A stretch of 32,164 nucleotides of DNA from Anaerolineae bacterium (GTDB lineage Bacteria; Chloroflexota; Anaerolineae; Anaerolineales; Villigracilaceae): assembly GCA_018648685.1 (NCBI GenBank), contig JABGQT010000093.1:1-32164 (forward strand). Reading direction: 5' to 3'. Below, piece after piece: positions 7,051 to 13,924 of this stretch. Each line of letters begins with the position of its first letter. Within the stretch, counting starts at the first letter, position 1. Under the pieces are notes generated by a model, which made no database searches, was not told the origin of the DNA, and was given only the letters and a program-made list of their open reading frames with translations. Made by a program: the position numbers and the translations under genes.

Positions 7051-8543
7051 ACTTCCTTATCTTCCCACCCTCGCAAAATATCCGATTCTAAGAAGGTTGT
7101 CGTTAAGCGATGAATGCGATAGAGCGGTCTTTCAATGGAACCAGCAAACTCAACAAGAGAAAGCCTTTTAAGTTGCTGTAGCCCTTTTGCAAATTCTTCT
7201 TCGTTTAGCCCGTTCAAATCGCAAATCCAGTCGCGGTCTTCACCATCGGGAGAGATGTTGTGCATCGAGATCAGGAGATTTTTGCCTATATCATCAAGCA
7301 AGAGCCATGCTTGTCTGTAAATATAGATATACATATTTTGGGCACTTTCTTTGCCTTCACGTAATAGTTGGATGATCTCTTTCGCCGGGATATCGCCAAA
7401 TTGCGCGGTAGCAAGTTTTAGGGCAAGAGGGATTCCGCCTGTGATCTGATAAAGGTCAGAGATGATTTCGTCCGACAGTGTTAATGAAAGTCCACAGCGG
7501 TCTAATTCTCCCATCACTAGTGCGCGGCTATTTTCAAGAGATAGCTCTGGCGTACGGAGTGTGTATAGATCGGAGTAGTGATGCAGGCTTTTTCGGCTTG
7601 TAAAAAACAACTTGGAGGGTTTTGTGAGTTTGAGCAATTCAGGGACGAGTATATCTACGTCTTCGAGTGTTTCAAGGTTGTCGATAACGATAAAAAGACT
7701 TTTATCGCGGGTTAGTGTCTTCAGCCCCTCTAATTTATCTTGCGTAGATAAACCTGCCAGATGATTTTGCCCAAGCTGCTGAGCGAGGCGGGCGACCACG
7801 TCATCGAGCGTATTTACAAAATTATTTATTGATGTTATTTCTCCAGAGGGTGACAGTTCCACTTGACGAGCGCTGATCCATGCGTAGCCATCAAAACATC
7901 CGTTTTTATAAACTTCTTCTGAGAGATATTTTGCAATAAGGGTTTTTCCAATACCACCAATACCCTCAATGCTAATGGCATAATGAGAATTTTCTTCTTT
8001 TACCCATCCAATTATTTTTGCGAGAACTTTTTCTATACCAACAGCTTGATTCTCTGCAAGGTTAGGAAAATGGCTTTTAAATTTCTTCTTAGAAAAAAAG
8101 GATATTTCCTTTTCGGAGGCTCTTTTTAGCTGAACGCTGAGTAATTCGAAGCCTTTTAGTAAATAGCGTCGCAGTGTGCGCTCAGAAACGCCGATATTTT
8201 TAGCCAATTCTTTTACTGTGTGTCTTTGAAGGGCAAAATAGCGAAAATAGATCAAGCTGAAATATTGTGCATTGGATGGTGCAGACTGGAAGAGTTTTCT
8301 TAACTCATGAAGTGCCCGCTCCTGATTTTGGCTTGATACCGCTTGAGAAAGAAGGTCGGGCAGATTTTTCTGGATGCGTTGATAGAGCATTTCTCGAAGA
8401 GATAGTTGTTGCTGCTCAAAGGTTTTTAATTCAATGGGTGAAAAATCCAGAGTAGCTAAATCTTCTGCACTAAAATCCCCTTTTTGCCACTTTTTGAGCA
8501 GGGTTTCAAGAAATTTTGGAGTGACCTTTTCTAAAATTATCAT
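7047..8543 (-). CDS. HTH - NB-ARC STAND-class ATPase
   Basis: A 498-residue protein if started at ATG 8543. Residues 105-130 (HTVKELAKNIGVSERTLRRYLLKG) read as a helix-turn-helix. An NB-ARC module follows: P-loop GIGGIGKT (194-201), Walker B LFIVIDNLE (283-291), KLFFTSR (311-317, the RNBS-B/sensor-1-like strand) and the GLPL-like GGIPLALKLA (369-378). A winged-helix-like tail follows. STAND ATPases act as ADP/ATP switches that oligomerise on ligand binding. With an HTH, a MalT-like transcription regulator is the simplest role; an immune function is possible, but no effector domain is visible. The frame extends upstream to a TTG at 8609, which would place the paired repeats at 8559-8577 inside the gene. 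The ATG was preferred. Confidence 0.82.
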   Translation of the reverse strand: MIILEKVTPKFLETLLKKWQKGDFSAEDLATLDFSPIELKTFEQQQLSLREMLYQRIQKNLPDLLSQAVSSQNQERALHELRKLFQSAPSNAQYFSLIYFRYFALQRHTVKELAKNIGVSERTLRRYLLKGFELLSVQLKRASEKEISFFSKKKFKSHFPNLAENQAVGIEKVLAKIIGWVKEENSHYAISIEGIGGIGKTLIAKYLSEEVYKNGCFDGYAWISARQVELSPSGEITSINNFVNTLDDVVARLAQQLGQNHLAGLSTQDKLEGLKTLTRDKSLFIVIDNLETLEDVDILVPELLKLTKPSKLFFTSRKSLHHYSDLYTLRTPELSLENSRALVMGELDRCGLSLTLSDEIISDLYQITGGIPLALKLATAQFGDIPAKEIIQLLREGKESAQNMYIYIYRQAWLLLDDIGKNLLISMHNISPDGEDRDWICDLNGLNEEEFAKGLQQLKRLSLVEFAGSIERPLYRIHRLTTTFLESDILRGWEDKEV

Positions 8544-8558
8544 CTGTTTTATGGAGCG

Positions 8559-8577
8559 TGTCCGATTTTTGTCCGAT
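8559..8577. promoter_or_regulatory. Tandem direct repeat upstream of the STAND gene, possible operator
   Basis: TGTCCGAT occurs at 8559-8566 and again at 8570-8577, an 11-base period that puts both on one helix face. The pair ends 16 bases before the chosen ATG (8543) of the HTH-NB-ARC gene. It could be its own operator. The function is inferred only from geometry. Confidence 0.4.
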
Positions 8578-8681
8578 ATGTGGCGGAAAATATTATGTGA
8601 AAAATGCAACTTTCTCTATACTATGTACAGTTTGGGGTGCATAAGGGGGAACGAAGCAATTATATCGCAGTAGTAAGGGAC

Positions 8682-8731
8682 TACTAAAGAAAAAAGCTAC
8701 TTTTTAGTAGCTTTTTTTCTTGTCTTTAGTA
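8682..8731 (-). terminator. Terminator after metG
   Basis: Inner arms AAAAAGCTAC (8691-8700) and GTAGCTTTTT (8707-8716) sit within outer arms TACTAAAGA (8682-8690) and TCTTTAGTA (8723-8731). Together they make a long, slightly bulged hairpin flanked by A- and T-runs. It lies 22 bases past the metG stop and separates metG from the STAND gene. Confidence 0.82.
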
Positions 8732-8752
8732 ATTAAGAAATTTCGGAAAAAA

Positions 8753-10531
8753 TCACCCCAATCTTCCTCTCTCTTCTTCAACGATTTCCTTATCCAATTT
8801 TTTGAACAGCGGTTCTGGTTTGTTAAACGCCGCGCCAGGTTTTAGCTCGCTTACTTTCCATTGCTCACCTTCCACACCCTTATAGCGTAGAGCGGTATGC
8901 GTGCCGAGGTTATCTTCGATAGTTTCAACAAATTGCTCGCCAAAGAGCGGGTTTTCGTAGCCAAAGGTTTCATTCAGCTTTTCGCTGGTGAAGGGTAAAA
9001 ATGGCGCAAAAATGGTTTTGAGCGAGTCAATTGCTTTTAGGGCAGTGTAGACCGATTTTGCAGCCTCTTCTCGGTCTACTTTGAGTTCTTTCCAGGGGGC
9101 GGAGGTGTCAAGATATTTGTTTACCTCGGTTGCCAGTCGCATTGCTTCGTTCAGCGCCGAGCGAATTTTGACGGCTTCGAGCAGATCGCCGACTGAATTA
9201 AATCCGGCTTCGATGGTGGCAAGTAATTCTACATCTGAGGGACGAAGGGTAGCGGTATCTACTTCAGGAATATGCCCTTCCCAATGTTTATAGCAGAAGG
9301 AAAGCACGCGATTGGCGAGATTGCCCCAATTGGCAACCAGTTCGTTATTGTTGTGCGCGACGAAAAATTCCCAATCCCAATCTGAATCTTTGGTTTCGGG
9401 CATATTGACGGTTAGGTAATAACGGAGCGCATCTGGGTCGTAACGTGTGAGAGCATCGCGTCCCCAAACTGCCCAATTGCGACTACCGCTGATCTTCTGT
9501 CCTTCGAGATTCATAAATTGATTGGCGGGCACATCGTGGGGGAGGGTGAGGAGCTTTTCTTCTCCCGTAAAAATCTTCATAAACTCTGTGCCTGCGCCCA
9601 TCAATTCAGCGGGCCACAACGCGGTGTGGAAAAAGATGTTGTCCTTACCAATAAAATGGAGCTGACGCGCATCGGGATTTGTCCACCAGTCTTGCCAGGC
9701 ATCGGGCGTGCCGTTGACTTGCGCCATTTCGATGGGCGAGGAGAGATAGCCGATGACCGCCTCGAACCAGACATAGAGACATTTGCCATCCCAGCCTTCA
9801 ACGGGGACGGGGATACCCCAATCCAGATCGCGGGTGATGGGACGCGGGAGCAGCCCCTCGGCTTCGATCTTCCCGAGAGATTCACCCAAAACAGTATCAC
9901 GCATATGCGCGGAACGCTCGCGCAAGAAACTTGCTACCTTCGGTTCAAGTTTGGAGAGGTCGAGATAAAAATGCTCTGTTTCACGCAACTCAAGCGAATC
10001 GCCGCTTTTTGCTTTGGGATTCTTCAATTTAGCTGGCTCTAGCACATTGCCGCAACTGTCGCATTGATCAGAGCGCGCGCCATCTTCGCCGCAAATATAG
10101 CAGGTGCCTTCAACGTAGCGGTCAGGCAAAAAGCGGCTTGCTTCGGGCGAGTACCACTGCATCGATTTTTTCGCGTAAAGATGACCGTTTTCTTTCAATG
10201 CAAGGAAAATGCTCTGCGAGACCTTGAAATGATTCTCTGTATGCGTGGTCGTGAACATATCGTAGCTAATGCCCATTTGCTGGAAAAGCTCCAGAAAACC
10301 CTCGTGAAAGCGTTTATAGACCTTTTCTGGCGTGCTGCCTTCATCTTCTGCGCGTAAGGTGACGGGCGTGCCGTGCGAATCCGTTCCGCTGACCATGGCC
10401 ACATTTCGTCCTTTTAGACGATGATAACGAGCAATAATATCTCCCGATAAATGTGAGCCGGTGATATTCCCAACATGGATTTCAGCGTTGGCGTAGGGCC
10501 AGGCGATAGCAACAAGAATATTTTCTGTCAT
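8753..10531 (-). CDS. metG: Methionyl-tRNA synthetase
   Basis: A 592-residue class I aminoacyl-tRNA synthetase that charges initiator and elongator tRNA-Met. The HIGH motif appears as HVGN (residues 19-22) after AWPYANAEI. A Zn knuckle is seen in CYICGEDGARSDQCDSCGN near 143-160. The KMSKS loop appears as KISGS near 345, followed by RNWAVWGRDALTRYDPDALR, which resembles the actinobacterial/mycobacterial type (KFSSS) more than the E. coli type. The C-terminal anticodon-binding domain is helical and there is no EMAP/Trbp111 extension. Translation starts at ATG 10531 behind an ACGGAG ribosome-binding site. The 172-base leader holds a Met-codon peptide and a terminator, so expression is probably controlled by attenuation. 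Confidence 0.96.
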   Translation of the reverse strand: MTENILVAIAWPYANAEIHVGNITGSHLSGDIIARYHRLKGRNVAMVSGTDSHGTPVTLRAEDEGSTPEKVYKRFHEGFLELFQQMGISYDMFTTTHTENHFKVSQSIFLALKENGHLYAKKSMQWYSPEASRFLPDRYVEGTCYICGEDGARSDQCDSCGNVLEPAKLKNPKAKSGDSLELRETEHFYLDLSKLEPKVASFLRERSAHMRDTVLGESLGKIEAEGLLPRPITRDLDWGIPVPVEGWDGKCLYVWFEAVIGYLSSPIEMAQVNGTPDAWQDWWTNPDARQLHFIGKDNIFFHTALWPAELMGAGTEFMKIFTGEEKLLTLPHDVPANQFMNLEGQKISGSRNWAVWGRDALTRYDPDALRYYLTVNMPETKDSDWDWEFFVAHNNNELVANWGNLANRVLSFCYKHWEGHIPEVDTATLRPSDVELLATIEAGFNSVGDLLEAVKIRSALNEAMRLATEVNKYLDTSAPWKELKVDREEAAKSVYTALKAIDSLKTIFAPFLPFTSEKLNETFGYENPLFGEQFVETIEDNLGTHTALRYKGVEGEQWKVSELKPGAAFNKPEPLFKKLDKEIVEEERGRLG

Positions 10532-10556
10532 AATTTTCTCCGTTCAATAATTTCAA

Positions 10557-10589
10557 TAAAAAAGGGCTGCCCATATTGCGGACAGCCCT
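10557..10589 (-). terminator. Intrinsic terminator in the metG leader
   Basis: On the minus strand the 5' arm AGGGCUGUCC (10589-10580) pairs with GGGCAGCCCU (10572-10563) through ten positions, one of them U-G. The loop has 7 bases and a U-run with an A interruption follows. It sits about 30 bases before the metG ATG, so it must be read through for metG to be expressed. Confidence 0.85.
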
Positions 10590-10664
10590 CAAGAGTGTGT
10601 TTGCGTAAAATTAGCGCGCAACCTCCGTCACCGTCCGTATGGGACAGGGCATAGTCATAGGCAT
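10590..10664 (-). promoter_or_regulatory. Predicted attenuator control region of metG
   Basis: Region 1, CUGUCC (10647-10642), follows the third Met codon directly. Region 2, GGACGG (10636-10631), can pair with all six bases of region 1 across a 5-base loop. An identical CUGUCC forms region 3, inside the 5' arm of the terminator (10585-10580), and region 2 can equally pair with that. A ribosome stalled at a Met codon would cover region 1, free region 2 to capture region 3, and block the terminator. The pairings were read directly from the sequence; the mechanism is inferred from the trp/his/phe attenuation model. Confidence 0.6.
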
Positions 10665-10703
10665 ATTGCCTCGTGATTTTGTCGTGAAAAAGTTTGCGTT
10701 CAT
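10611..10703 (-). CDS. metG leader peptide (Met-rich)
   Basis: A 30-codon frame from ATG 10703 to TAA 10611-10613. Its C-terminal 17 residues are MPMTMPCPIRTVTEVAR, with three Met codons in five. Two starts are possible. ATG 10703 lies exactly 7 bases after a TAAACT -10 box (leaderless). ATG 10664, the first Met of the cluster, has GAGG 4 bases upstream. Both use the same frame and stop. The stop is 21 bases before the terminator hairpin. The proposed role is a regulatory peptide whose translation senses Met-tRNA charging, not a functional product. No homology is claimed. Confidence 0.55.
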   Translation of the reverse strand: MNANFFTTKSRGNMPMTMPCPIRTVTEVAR

Positions 10704-10710
10704 AAGTATT

Positions 10711-10739
10711 AGTTTACTATGGGCTAGGTTTTGGGGCAA
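10711..10739 (-). promoter_or_regulatory. Promoter of the metG leader transcript
   Basis: On the minus strand the -35 TTGCCC (10739-10734) and -10 TAAACT (10716-10711) are separated by 17 bases. The predicted start is at 10703-10704, at the first ATG of the leader frame. The promoter lies just beyond the stop codon of the receiver-domain gene, so metG is not simply read from that gene. Confidence 0.6.
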
Positions 10740-10741
10740 GT

Positions 10742-11491
10742 TTAATCACTCAATAACTTCAATAACTCAGAAGGAGATGATGTGATCGCTGTTGCGCCCA
10801 CGGTATGTGCCTTCATCTTCATCTTTTCGTCTACTTTATCGGTGTAGATGTAAATCGGGACATCTTCATCCAGCTCGCGAATTAGACTTGATAGCTCAAA
10901 TCCGGCATGGCAATTAGGTGTTTCTTTGCCCTCTTGCCGACAAGTATCTGAGATTACGCAGTCGAAAGTGCCTAATTTGAAATGTTTCAGAGCATCTTCG
11001 GTGCTCAGTGCGGTTGAGACTTTAACTTCAGATTCTTTTAGAGAATCGATAATGAAGGCGTTGTTTTTGGGATGATCGTCTACCCACAGAATATCAGAAA
11101 TATTGTCGTCGATATCCAGCGGTATATTCTTAGCCTCAGGTTTGCTTGCCGCTTTAGGAAGATCTTCTGCTCTTCGAATTTCTACCCTTTTCTCCTCGAA
11201 GGTGGTATTTTCTGTTGTTGGTATGTTGCTTTCTGTTTCTGTACCTTTGGGGTCGATTTGACGTTGCAGTTCATTAACGCGTGTTTGCAAATCCTTAATC
11301 ATAACGCCTTGTTGCTTGCTGAACTCGTCCATGCTGAGTTCCATCTCACCAATCTTGACGGTGAATTTACGTCCACGGGCAGAAATGATGAGTGCTTCGA
11401 CGCTTTTGCGGAAAGCGAAGACAATAACGATAACGATCAGGGGCCACAAAATTGTGGCGATGCTGCTGATGATAGCTGAGATTCCTTCCAT
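10742..11491 (-). CDS. Membrane-anchored receiver-domain protein
   Basis: A 249-residue protein in three parts. A single N-terminal membrane segment covers residues 9-27 (SSIATILWPLIVIVIVFAF). A short coiled-coil-like stretch runs from about 50 to 80, followed by a charged linker to 125. A CheY-like receiver occupies about 131-249: acidic pair D138/D139 (LWVDDHP), phospho-acceptor candidate D182 (FDCVISDT) and T217 (IYIYTD). The conserved Lys before Pro is replaced by Ser239 (ITSSPSE). It has no output domain. A membrane-bound receiver without a DNA-binding domain suggests a scaffold or phosphate sink, and the missing Lys may impair the usual switch. No histidine kinase is adjacent. AGGAGG precedes the ATG. 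Confidence 0.75.
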   Translation of the reverse strand: MEGISAIISSIATILWPLIVIVIVFAFRKSVEALIISARGRKFTVKIGEMELSMDEFSKQQGVMIKDLQTRVNELQRQIDPKGTETESNIPTTENTTFEEKRVEIRRAEDLPKAASKPEAKNIPLDIDDNISDILWVDDHPKNNAFIIDSLKESEVKVSTALSTEDALKHFKLGTFDCVISDTCRQEGKETPNCHAGFELSSLIRELDEDVPIYIYTDKVDEKMKMKAHTVGATAITSSPSELLKLLSD

Positions 11492-11587
11492 ATTATCCTC
11501 CTAAGGGGTTTGTTGTTTGCAGAAAAAATTACGACAGGCAGATGTTGATATAAGGGTAGCAAGTTGAATTTAGGTGTGAAGCGGTTC

Positions 11588-12115
11588 TTAATCCAATAAA
11601 TCTTTTAGCCCAGCAAAGGGGGAGTGTTCTTCCTCAACCACATTTTCTTCTTCGGGAAGGTCTTTGTGCCCACAATCACCACGATTTAAGTTCGCACCGC
11701 AGGCTTGGCAAAGACCCTGACAGTCTGCTTTGCAGATCGGGTTGATGGGGATGTCTAGCAATGCTTCGTCTGCTATAGCTTCTCCCAGATCAATTTGTGC
11801 ATTGGCGGGCAAAACAAGTTCATCTTCGTTGGCTTCCTGGCCTTCAAAAACATAGAGTTCAGTGATTTTCCATGTGAGAAAATAGGTGTAATCTTCCAAA
11901 CAACGAACACAGTTGAGAGTTAAATTCCCTTCAAAATCCCCTTGTATGAGCAATCCTTCTTGTGTGCGGGTGGCATTAACAAGACCTTCAAGATTGTGCA
12001 GGGAGAAATCTTCTCTGAACTGAATTTTATCGTGCTTAAAGGGATATTCACGGCTGTAGCCTGGCGATTGATGCAGGAAAGAGCCAAGTTTGAGGATAAA
12101 AGGGTTTTTAAACAT
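11588..12115 (-). CDS. DUF177 (YceD) family protein
   Basis: A 175-residue acidic cytosolic protein. Family signatures are NLTLNCVRCLEDY near residue 65-78 and a C-terminal Cys cluster, ICKADCQGLCQACGANLNRGDCG near 127-150, followed by an Asp/Glu-rich tail ending FAGLKDLLD. DUF177/YceD proteins are usually next to rpmF and are linked to 23S rRNA metabolism in plants and bacteria. No rpmF is present here; the next minus-strand gene is the receiver protein across a 96-base gap. The start ATG overlaps the last 8 bases of the polyprenyl synthase gene, so the two are probably coupled. Confidence 0.85.
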   Translation of the reverse strand: MFKNPFILKLGSFLHQSPGYSREYPFKHDKIQFREDFSLHNLEGLVNATRTQEGLLIQGDFEGNLTLNCVRCLEDYTYFLTWKITELYVFEGQEANEDELVLPANAQIDLGEAIADEALLDIPINPICKADCQGLCQACGANLNRGDCGHKDLPEEENVVEEEHSPFAGLKDLLD

Positions 12116-13094
12116 TGCGATTTGTTACGTATTGGGCGAGACTCTCAAGGGCAAGACGCTCTTCGCTTTGGGGTTGCCCATTAAGCGATTGCAAGGCGCG
12201 GGAGGCATATTCTTTTGCCTCGTTTAACGCAAGTTGAATTGCATTGCTTTGGCGGATGTTTTCTACCAAGATAGCCATTTCTTTTTCGTTGTGATAATGT
12301 CCATTAAGCAGGGATTTTACCTGCTTGTCATTAGGATATTGCTCTATATAATAGAGTGCGGGCAGAGTGATAAGCCCTTGCAAAAGATCGCTCCCGACTG
12401 GTTTGCCTACAGCAGCTTGGTCACCAGTGAAATCAAGAATATCGTCCACGATTTGAAAGGCGGTGCCAAGTTCCCGTCCGAAAATACGTGCTTTTTCGAT
12501 AATTTCTGTATCTACGGGGCTAATAATGGCGGCACCATGTGTAGAAAGCTCAAAAAGAGAGCCGGTTTTGGCATAAATTCGTTCGTAATAATTTTCCCTG
12601 CTTGCCAAGCCACGCGCGTCGAACATTTGCGTTAACTCGCCGTTGACCATGATCGCGAGTGTTTCGGCAAATTCTTCCATCACGGTGAGAGAGCCGGTTT
12701 CAGCAGCTAGTTTTGCAGCACGGGCAAAGACAAAATCGCCAGTGAGCACTGTTGCAGCAGGAGTCCAGTTGGCGTTTAGCGTGTCGTTTCCACGCCGCAT
12801 TAGCGAACCATCAATTAAATCGTCATGGACAAGAGTAGCGGTATGGAGCATTTCAATAGCAGCGGCGAGCGTTACCAGTTTTTCAGGATCTGCGCCGAGC
12901 ATATTGCCTGTTAATAAAACCAACTTCGGACGAACGCGTTTGCCGCCTGCCGCGAGCAAATTATCCAGGGCTACGCGTAAATCGGGGTGTCGTTCATTCG
13001 CTTGGGCACGCATTCGTGCCTCTACTTTTTCTATATTTGCTTTAACCAAAGGTTTCGTGCTCAAAATATCACCAATTAAATAAGCGAGTGGCAT
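12108..13094 (-). CDS. Polyprenyl diphosphate synthase
   Basis: A 328-residue trans-isoprenyl diphosphate synthase (IspA/IspB/HepT family) that condenses isopentenyl diphosphate with an allylic primer. The first Asp-rich motif is HDDLIDGSLMRRG near residues 87-99 and the second is FQIVDDILDFTGD near 214-226. GGKRVRPKL near 49-57 is the family's IPP-binding region. The length and ordinary DDxxD motif suggest a long-chain quinone-precursor synthase, but the product length cannot be read. The frame continues upstream to a TTG at 13148 deep inside tatD. ATG 13094 was preferred, giving a 26-base overlap with tatD. No clear ribosome-binding site supports either start, so coupling to tatD is likely. 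Confidence 0.9.
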   Translation of the reverse strand: MPLAYLIGDILSTKPLVKANIEKVEARMRAQANERHPDLRVALDNLLAAGGKRVRPKLVLLTGNMLGADPEKLVTLAAAIEMLHTATLVHDDLIDGSLMRRGNDTLNANWTPAATVLTGDFVFARAAKLAAETGSLTVMEEFAETLAIMVNGELTQMFDARGLASRENYYERIYAKTGSLFELSTHGAAIISPVDTEIIEKARIFGRELGTAFQIVDDILDFTGDQAAVGKPVGSDLLQGLITLPALYYIEQYPNDKQVKSLLNGHYHNEKEMAILVENIRQSNAIQLALNEAKEYASRALQSLNGQPQSEERLALESLAQYVTNRNV

Positions 13095-13908
13095 TTGCAG
13101 TGGTAATTTCTGCAATTTCTCGCGTGCTTTTGCCGTGTATTTCGGCAATTTTTTCTGCTACAAAACGCACATAAGCGGGTTCATTCCGCTTTCCGCGCTT
13201 GGGCTGCGGGCTAAGAAAAGGTGCGTCTGTTTCGATAAGCAAGCTCTCTAACGGGAGAGATGCGATCATTTCTCTCCGCTGGGACATCTTCTTGAAAGTG
13301 ATCGGGCCTGTCACGCCGATCATAAAACCGAGCGCGATGGCTTTTTTCGCTATCTCACCTGTGCCTGAGAAAGAATGTAGCACACCCAGGCATTTTGCAA
13401 GCGGATGCGCTCCTAACCTTAGGCTTGATACCCATTTCTCGAGCATCTCGAGTAGATCGGTAGCGCAATCACCTTCGGGCGCATCGTTTTTTTCGCGCAA
13501 GTGTAGCACAATTGGCAGATTAAGTTCCTCTGCAAGAGAAAGTTGCTCTTGCAATATCTCTTTTTGTACACTGTGCGGTGCGCGATCCCAATAATAATCG
13601 AGACCGATCTCGCCAATAGCTACCACCTTTGTCCCCTCTCTCTTTGGGAGAGGGGGGCGAGCCATCCTGCGAAGTTCATCTTTCGTACGCTCTGTCCACG
13701 TGAGCGCATCCGTGGGGTGGATGCCAACAGCCGCAAAAACGATAGGGTTAGACTCTGCCAATTTAACGGAAGCAAGACTCGTTTCAAGCGTGGTTCCGGG
13801 GACGAGGATACGTGTTAATCCTGCTTCTTTAGCGCGCGAGATAACATCATCTCGGTCTTCGTTAAATCTATCCCAATAAAGATGGGCGTGGGTGTCTGTA
13901 AGGTTCAA
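13069..13908 (-). CDS. tatD: TatD-family metal-dependent DNase
   Basis: A 279-residue TIM-barrel hydrolase. The metal motif DTHAHL is at residues 5-10. Others are AVGIHPTDA near 59, AIGEIGLDYYWD near 98-109, HLREKNDAPE near 138, HSFSGT near 178-183 and IETDAPFLSP near 226-235. TatD proteins are Mg-dependent 3'-5' exonucleases acting in DNA repair and quality control. The start must be TTG (13908): an in-frame TAA lies two codons upstream and the metal motif begins at residue 5. The protein is about 20 residues longer than typical. One extra stretch (ARPPLPKREGTK near 83-94) is encoded by a palindromic repeat. It lies 16 bases after pgm and overlaps the polyprenyl synthase gene. Confidence 0.92.
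   Translation of the reverse strand: MNLTDTHAHLYWDRFNEDRDDVISRAKEAGLTRILVPGTTLETSLASVKLAESNPIVFAAVGIHPTDALTWTERTKDELRRMARPPLPKREGTKVVAIGEIGLDYYWDRAPHSVQKEILQEQLSLAEELNLPIVLHLREKNDAPEGDCATDLLEMLEKWVSSLRLGAHPLAKCLGVLHSFSGTGEIAKKAIALGFMIGVTGPITFKKMSQRREMIASLPLESLLIETDAPFLSPQPKRGKRNEPAYVRFVAEKIAEIHGKSTREIAEITTANATRLFNW
13633..13655. repeat. Palindromic repeat inside tatD
   Basis: CCCCTCTC (13633-13640) and GAGAGGGG (13648-13655) flank a 7-base loop. The element encodes the PPLPKREG stretch of TatD, which does not look like conserved family sequence. A similar CCCTCT/AGAGGG core occurs in the 27239-27277 palindrome. This suggests in-frame insertion of a dispersed repeat. Confidence 0.5.
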
Positions 13909-13924
13909 AATTTAAGGTTGCAAG

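Noticed and set aside
5470-8543. Avs-like antiphage STAND system
   Set aside because: No effector domain (nuclease, protease, TIR) and an N-terminal HTH make a regulator more likely. Kept only as an alternative.
10557-10589. Terminator belonging to the receiver-domain gene instead of the metG leader
   Set aside because: It lies about 150 bases past that gene's stop, with a promoter-like sequence and a Met-rich frame between. It may still act on read-through, so this is not fully excluded.
10532-10741. T-box or S-box riboswitch in front of metG
   Set aside because: No T-box AGGGUGGNACCGCG-like motif and no SAM-box core were found. The Met-codon peptide and terminator explain the leader better.
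11588-12115. rpmF after the DUF177 gene
   Set aside because: The region 11492-11587 holds no short frame with the L32 Cys-rich pattern, so the usual DUF177-rpmF pair is absent here.
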